Source of the DNA: CBDBCU01 sp965203435
Lineage (GTDB): Bacteria > Chloroflexota > Dehalococcoidia > Lucifugimonadales > UBA3495
DNA length: 64,000 nt
NCBI GenBank assembly: GCA_965203435.1
Contig: CBDBCU010000005.1
Coordinates: 186,001-250,000 of the forward strand
Reading direction: 5' to 3'
A model generated the notes under the pieces. The model ran no database searches and had not been told where the DNA came from. It saw only the letters and a list, made by a program, of their open reading frames with translations. The first letter of the stretch is position 1. Every line of letters starts with the position of its first letter. This document shows positions 60,347-64,000 of this stretch, one piece after another. A program made the translations under genes and the position numbers.

Positions 60347-61288
60347 ATGCCCAAGTTCCTTATGGGAAGTATCGCCCTTTTCCTAGTGCTGGCCGCCGCC
60401 GGCTATGGCCTGACCACCCTCCAAGCCCGCTCCGTCCCCTGGGACTGCTCCGACTGGCAAGCCTTTGCCCACGCCGACCGGACTACGTCCATCCTCGAGT
60501 CCCTGGCCGAGAACCGGGGCAAGACCCTCTACTGCGGTGTCGACCAGTCCGACACCTTTACCAAGGCGGAGACCTGGGAGGCCGGCAAGGACCGCAACGA
60601 GCGGGATGACACCGTCTATTTCGGAGAACGCGGCCAGTTCCGGGGTTTCATCGCCGCCCAAGAGGGTTATCTGACCGACGGGGAATCCGGCATCACCGGC
60701 GTCAGCATCGACCGCATCTTTGAGTTTCCCCGGGAACCCAAGAAACGCCGGCGCAAGAAGCCGCTGCCGCGGCCGAACCTGGTGTATGGCGGGCAGTATA
60801 ACGCCAACAATCCCCACTACAGCGGCAACGGCGGCGTGAGCGGACATCCTTACTATTGCGCCGGCGGGGATATTTTTGACCCCAGCACGGATCCCGGCAC
60901 GGCCGGCACGCGGATCCAGGGGCGCAACGGATATGTTACGACCCAAGGCCCGCCCGGCGAGGAACGGACTACTATTCCGGCGGCCCGGGAATCGGCCAAG
61001 GCGGCCTTTGAACAGGGCGTTACCCGGAGCCAGTTGAAGGCTTGGGCCCGGGATGGCGGCCCGATTACGAGCAAGGGCGCTTGCGAGGCGGCCACCGGCG
61101 CCACCGGGGAGTGCCAATCCCTGCGCGACGAAAACGGGGAGCAGCTCTACACCGGGACGCCGCGGATAATCCAAGTGTGGCTGGACGATAACTATACTTA
61201 CGGCGGCGACCCGCCGCGGGTAACGCCCAGCAATTATCGCTATAACGCGAATAGGGTTCTTTACTACACCGCCTACTGCCGCCGCTAG
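60347..61288 (+). CDS. Secreted variable-region protein, copy 4
   Basis: 313 residues. Signal region MPKFLMGSIALFLVLAAAGYG and the constant domain to about residue 128 are as in copy 3. The basic block is replaced by EPKKRRRKKPLPRPN, and the remaining 175 residues are unlike copies 1-3: VYGGQYNANNPHYSGNGG, TRIQGRNGYVTTQGPPGEER, ESAKAAFEQGVTRSQLKAW, ACEAATGATGECQSLRDENG, with no CKKVIRRTRK tail (ends NRVLYYTAYCRR). This shows the family swaps the whole C-terminal half, tail included. Start ATG 60347 with GGGAGG 7 bases upstream. Confidence 0.85.
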   Translation: MPKFLMGSIALFLVLAAAGYGLTTLQARSVPWDCSDWQAFAHADRTTSILESLAENRGKTLYCGVDQSDTFTKAETWEAGKDRNERDDTVYFGERGQFRGFIAAQEGYLTDGESGITGVSIDRIFEFPREPKKRRRKKPLPRPNLVYGGQYNANNPHYSGNGGVSGHPYYCAGGDIFDPSTDPGTAGTRIQGRNGYVTTQGPPGEERTTIPAARESAKAAFEQGVTRSQLKAWARDGGPITSKGACEAATGATGECQSLRDENGEQLYTGTPRIIQVWLDDNYTYGGDPPRVTPSNYRYNANRVLYYTAYCRR

Positions 61289-61330
61289 GTAGGGGCGGCG
61301 CAACGGGCGGTTGCCTAGACGGCGCAAAAT

Positions 61331-61375
61331 CCTCCCCCGGCTGGTGGATGGCGGGGCGGGGGAGGGCGGCTTTTT
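61331..61375 (+). terminator. Intrinsic terminator of variable secreted gene 4
   Basis: Stem CCTCCCCC / GGGGGAGG (61331-61365), then GCGGCTTTTTG; sequence unlike the terminators of copies 1-3. Confidence 0.7.
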
Positions 61376-61396
61376 GCGGCCCCTGGATAGCCTATC

Positions 61397-61517
61397 CCCT
61401 TTCCGCTCATCCTGAACTGGTTGAAGGATGGCCGGCCCCTTTCCGCTCATCCTGAACTGGTTGAAGGATGGGAAGGCCGCCATTCCGTTCATCCTGAACA
61501 TCGTTGAAGGATGGGAA
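61397..61517. repeat. Repeat C, three tandem elements
   Basis: Three head-to-tail copies of CCGCTCATCCTGAACTGGTTGAAGGATG (the third as CCGTTCATCCTGAACATCGTTGAAGGATG), read in pieces. Confidence 0.75.
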
Positions 61518-61582
61518 CGGCGGCGGGAAAGGTCGGAGGGGACGGAATAGCGGCCGGCCGCTTAATCCGCATCCTCCGGCAA

Positions 61583-62110
61583 CTAGGGATCCTCCGGCGG
61601 CGGGGGCGGATAGTCTATTTCCCACCGCGCCGCAATTTCCGCCTCCGTCAAGCGCAGGCGGCCGATGGCCCGTTCCTGTTCCGGATCCGGTACGAAGTCG
61701 GGATTCGGCTCCCGCGCCAGCAAGCCGGTAAAGGTCGCCAGCAGGCCGGTTATCCGCTCCAGATGACGCCGCACCTCCCAATCGTACATCAAATCCTCGT
61801 AAAAGTTGTTGTGCAGCTGGTCGGCGGCGTCCTGCAACGCCGGCAAGTCCGGCAGCTTGTACTCTACGGCCAGCAGATTTACAATCCGCCGGCGGTAGTT
61901 ATGGGAATCGCTCCGCCAGTAGCGGGATTCGGCCACGGCTTTAACCCCGTGGGCAACGGCCCCGGAGGCTTTGTCGCAAGCCTGCACCCGGTCGCCGCGC
62001 TTTTCCAGTTCGTAGCGGGCCTGGCGAATCAGCCGCCCGCTGGTTTTGCGGTGATGTTCCACGCCGGGCAGGGCAGCGCCGCCGGCGTTGCTATCAGGAT
62101 TGACCGTCAT
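61583..62110 (-). CDS. PaREP1/HEPN-like protein, copy 1
   Basis: 175 residues, helical. LIRQARYELEKRGDRVQACDKASGAVAHGVKAVAESRYWRSDSHNYRRRIVNLL, in pieces, has the family's Q-A-x-x-K-x-x-G-A-x-A-H pattern and a conserved R-x6-H (R-YWRSDS-H), the HEPN RNase signature. The tail is Pro-rich (EIDYPPPPPEDP). GGAGGAG precedes ATG 62110. Paralog of the next gene upstream; they lie in tandem with a repeat B between them. Confidence 0.7.
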   Translation of the reverse strand: MTVNPDSNAGGAALPGVEHHRKTSGRLIRQARYELEKRGDRVQACDKASGAVAHGVKAVAESRYWRSDSHNYRRRIVNLLAVEYKLPDLPALQDAADQLHNNFYEDLMYDWEVRRHLERITGLLATFTGLLAREPNPDFVPDPEQERAIGRLRLTEAEIAARWEIDYPPPPPEDP

Positions 62111-62144
62111 AAGTTTTGACTCCTCCGGTTTGCGGTTGGGGCTT

Positions 62145-62150
62145 ATTGTA
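62145..62150 (-). promoter_or_regulatory. -10 element of PaREP1/HEPN-like copy 1
   Basis: TACAAT on the minus strand, leader about 30 bases. Confidence 0.35.
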
Positions 62151-62171
62151 GTATATTTCCGGCGCCTTTCT

Positions 62172-62256
62172 ACCGTCCTTCCCGCTCAGGCGGGAATCCC
62201 GGAAGGCGTTGCCCTATGCCGCCGCGGGATTCCCGCTTACGCGGGCAGGACGTGTA
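62172..62256. repeat. Repeat B, short diverged pair
   Basis: CCCGCTCAGGCGGGAATCCC and GGATTCCCGCTTACGCGGGC; shorter inner segment than usual. Confidence 0.7.
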
Positions 62257-62265
62257 GGAGGATGA

Positions 62266-62805
62266 TTACATCCCCTCCGGGCCATCCTCCGCATCCTCCT
62301 CGTCCTCTGGCGGCACAAAGGGCGGCAGGGGCGGCGGATAGTCAATCAGCGGCAGGGCGGCGGCCTCCTCCTCAGTCAAAAGCAACCGCGCAATGGCCCG
62401 CTGCTGTTCCGGGCCGGGCGTATAGTTCGGATCCGGCTCCCGATCCCGAGCGGCCAGCAGGAAATCGACCAAGCCGGTTACCCGGGTCAGCCGTTCCCGG
62501 ATTTGCCAATCGTGCAGCAAATCCTCGTAAAAGTTGTCGTGGAGCCGGTCGGCGGCATACTGCACATCGGGCAATTCCGGCCGGTCAAACTCGAGGGCCA
62601 GCAAGTCCACAATCTGCCGGCGCAGGTTGTGGGAGCCGTTGCGCCACTGCCGGTCAAAGGCGATGGCTTTGACTGCGTGGGCTACGGCGCCGGAGGCTTT
62701 TTCCGAGGCTTGCAGGCGGTCGCCCTTTTTGTTCAGTTCGTAGTGGGATTGGGCCATCAGCCGCCGGGCATCGCCGGCGCGGCGGTCGCCGATTTCCGAG
62801 AGCAT
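62266..62805 (-). CDS. PaREP1/HEPN-like protein, copy 2
   Basis: 179 residues from ATG 62805, which has AAGGAG 8 bases upstream. LMAQSHYELNKKGDRLQASEKASGAVAHAVKAIAFDRQWRNGSHNLRRQIVDLL, in pieces, parallels copy 1 with R-x6-H kept (R-QWRNGS-H). NFYEDLLHDWQIRERLTRVTGLVDFLL is the second helical pair. C-terminal acidic end EDEEDAEDGPEGM. Function unknown; an RNase-like role is only inferred from the HEPN motif. Confidence 0.7.
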   Translation of the reverse strand: MLSEIGDRRAGDARRLMAQSHYELNKKGDRLQASEKASGAVAHAVKAIAFDRQWRNGSHNLRRQIVDLLALEFDRPELPDVQYAADRLHDNFYEDLLHDWQIRERLTRVTGLVDFLLAARDREPDPNYTPGPEQQRAIARLLLTEEEAAALPLIDYPPPLPPFVPPEDEEDAEDGPEGM

Positions 62806-62842
62806 AAGGGAACTCCTTGCCAAGCTTGCGGTGGTTGGGTTG

Positions 62843-62848
62843 ATTATA
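62843..62848 (-). promoter_or_regulatory. -10 element of PaREP1/HEPN-like copy 2
   Basis: TATAAT (in TGTATAAT) on the minus strand, leader about 31 bases. Confidence 0.5.
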
Positions 62849-62894
62849 CAACATAGACCAAGAAAAGGGAATTGGGCGGCGGGCCGGACGGTTT

Positions 62895-63908
62895 TTATGC
62901 AGCGGCCGCCGCCATCGGCCTACTGCTCAGCAGGGCCAGGCTTGCCATTACCGCCCACACCGCCGTGGCCAGGGCTATGTGCAGGGCGCGCAGTTCTACC
63001 GGGAAACCCGTCCATACAGCGATGCCGCCAACCAATAGCTGCGCGGCGAATAGGATCAGGCCGGCCAGGGATAAGGCGCGGATGATGCCGTTGCCGCCGC
63101 CGCTTTTCCGGCCGCCGCGCCGTAAGCCCAAGTGCAGGGTGTAGATTATCAGCAATCCCAGCAGGGCGGCTACCAGGCGGTGGAACATATTTACCGCCGG
63201 CAAATGGTCGAAGGGCCAAGTCCAGCCTTGACAGAGCGGCCAATCGGGACAGGCGGCCAGGGCGCCGGGCGTGGCGGTAACATAGGCCCCGGAAAGGATT
63301 AGCAGGTAGGTGGCTAGGGCTGACAGCATGGCCCAACGGGGGAAACGGGCGGCCGCCATCCATCCATTTGTTGCCGTGGATTTTGCAAGGGCAGCCGGGC
63401 GGTTGTCCGCTATCGAGGGGATGGCAGCGGCAGCCGGGCGGCGGTAGGCGGCGACCAGGATCAGCAGCAGGCAGCCGAGGAGGGCTTGGGCCAGGGCCAG
63501 ATGCGCCGCTACGATGTGGCCGGGCAGTTCGGTCAGCACGGTTACGCCGCCCAAGCCGCCCTGCATCAGCAGCAAGACTACGGCCACGGCGGCGGATACA
63601 CTCAGCCACCGCTCCCGGCGGAAACGCAGTAAAGCTACGGCGGCAGTGGCGATGATCAGCGGGCCGACAATCGCCGAGGCGACCAGGCGGTGGCTGTATT
63701 CGATGATGTCGGCGGCGGTCATTGCCGGCAGCAGGCGGCCATCGCACAGCGGCCAGTCGCCGCCGCAGCCGAGGCCGGAGCCCGTAACCCGCACTACGCC
63801 GCCGAGGATTATCAGGGCAAAGGCGGATATTACCGAGGCCCAAGCCAGGCCGCGCAGCCAGCGGCGGGATAGGGGCGTCTTTAGGTTATGGGTTTCCGAA
63901 GTTGCCAA
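62895..63908 (-). CDS. ctaA: Heme A synthase (COX15/CtaA family)
   Basis: About 337 residues, 8 TM helices in two homologous halves. Oxidises the methyl group of haem O to haem A, after CtaB. Half 1: LGGVVRVTGSGLGCGGDWPLCDGRLLP, EYSHRLVASAIVGPL with haem His, LPGHIVAAHLALA. Half 2: LILSGAYVTATPGALAACPDWPLCQGW, NMFHRLVAALLG and ELRALHIALA. A Cys pair is visible in each first loop. The open frame continues to an ATG at 63998, but those codons are repeat C sequence (ILQQVQDERK). A TTG at 63908 with GGCGG upstream is one option; the true start is uncertain. Confidence 0.85.
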   Translation of the reverse strand: MATSETHNLKTPLSRRWLRGLAWASVISAFALIILGGVVRVTGSGLGCGGDWPLCDGRLLPAMTAADIIEYSHRLVASAIVGPLIIATAAVALLRFRRERWLSVSAAVAVVLLLMQGGLGGVTVLTELPGHIVAAHLALAQALLGCLLLILVAAYRRPAAAAIPSIADNRPAALAKSTATNGWMAAARFPRWAMLSALATYLLILSGAYVTATPGALAACPDWPLCQGWTWPFDHLPAVNMFHRLVAALLGLLIIYTLHLGLRRGGRKSGGGNGIIRALSLAGLILFAAQLLVGGIAVWTGFPVELRALHIALATAVWAVMASLALLSSRPMAAAAA

Positions 63909-63950
63909 GTTGACCGCCTGATGTGATGGGTTGCTGTGCCGGGTAACTGG

Positions 63951-63983
63951 TTTCCGCTCATCCTGAACTTGTTGAAGGATGCC
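63951..63983. repeat. Repeat C
   Basis: TTTCCGCTCATCCTGAACTTGTTGAAGGATG, in pieces, lying where the N-terminus of ctaA would otherwise be read. Confidence 0.7.
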
Positions 63984-64000
63984 TTGCCGAGCGTACATAC

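Noticed and set aside
2239..61288. Diversity-generating retroelement as the source of variation
   Set aside because: No reverse transcriptase, template repeat or adenine-specific substitution pattern is visible; differences include indels and whole-region exchange.

Overview
The window is a high-GC bacterial chromosome segment with no rRNA or tRNA gene that I can see. The housekeeping set (sucD, obg-nadD-pyrE, ctaB, ctaA, a YgfZ/GcvT-like protein, a sulfite-oxidase-like molybdoprotein with TM helices) fits an aerobic, non-proteobacterial lineage. My best guess from gene style is Chloroflexota, but nothing here proves it. TGA is used as an ordinary stop in many genes. Many promoters are extended -10 elements (TGnTATAAT), and a striking number sit only 6-7 bases before the start codon, so those genes should be transcribed as leaderless mRNAs.

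Layout. 1-5100: the 3' part of sucD, a HEAT-repeat protein, the first of four secreted 'constant head/variable middle' proteins, and a dihydroorotase-like amidohydrolase. 5180-11862: two large GT39-like membrane glycosyltransferases. 11859-17016: a ketopantoate-reductase-like enzyme, a HEPN gene with a duplicated degenerate nucleotidyltransferase partner, a dienelactone hydrolase, and a coupled PaREP1/HEPN-like pair. 17093-17950: a voltage-gated cation channel with a TLDDW selectivity filter. 18194-19996: two tandem rhodaneses whose catalytic cysteine codon is TGA in both copies, i.e. probable selenoproteins. 20291-25492: a coiled-coil protein, a large single-chain methyltransferase with a nuclease-like N-terminus, and a coiled-coil/PD-(D/E)xK-like protein. 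25566-29628: a polysaccharide operon (flippase, ligase/polymerase, GT4). 30205-42181: four more GT39-like paralogs in a row. 42644-47663: two more variable secreted proteins, a cupin, a flavin monooxygenase and HigBA. 48157-53900: the molybdoprotein, an orphan HicB, HicAB, a PIN/antitoxin pair, a GlcG-like protein, a DUF1330 protein, and a retropepsin-like protease with its partner. 54119-57727: ygfZ-like, pyrE, nadD, obg. 57811-57995: phased DnaA boxes. 58075-63998: a GREEG-repeat membrane protein with a truncated copy, ctaB, the fourth variable secreted protein, two PaREP1-like genes, and ctaA.

How it fits together. The six GT39-like proteins share one promoter design and carry 3 to 6 copies of a two-cysteine module at the C-terminus. 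With the neighbouring flippase/ligase operon they suggest heavy investment in envelope glycosylation. The four secreted variable proteins are complete expression cassettes (promoter, long 5'-UTR hairpin that covaries between copies, signal peptide, constant domain, variable region, terminator in the same position) dispersed over the window. Intergenic space is dominated by four families of palindromic repeats (called A-D below), which flank nearly every duplicated gene. The strongest biological points are the paired Sec-rhodaneses, the variable secreted cassette family, the leaderless GT39/module-array family and the 21-bp-phased DnaA box cluster.
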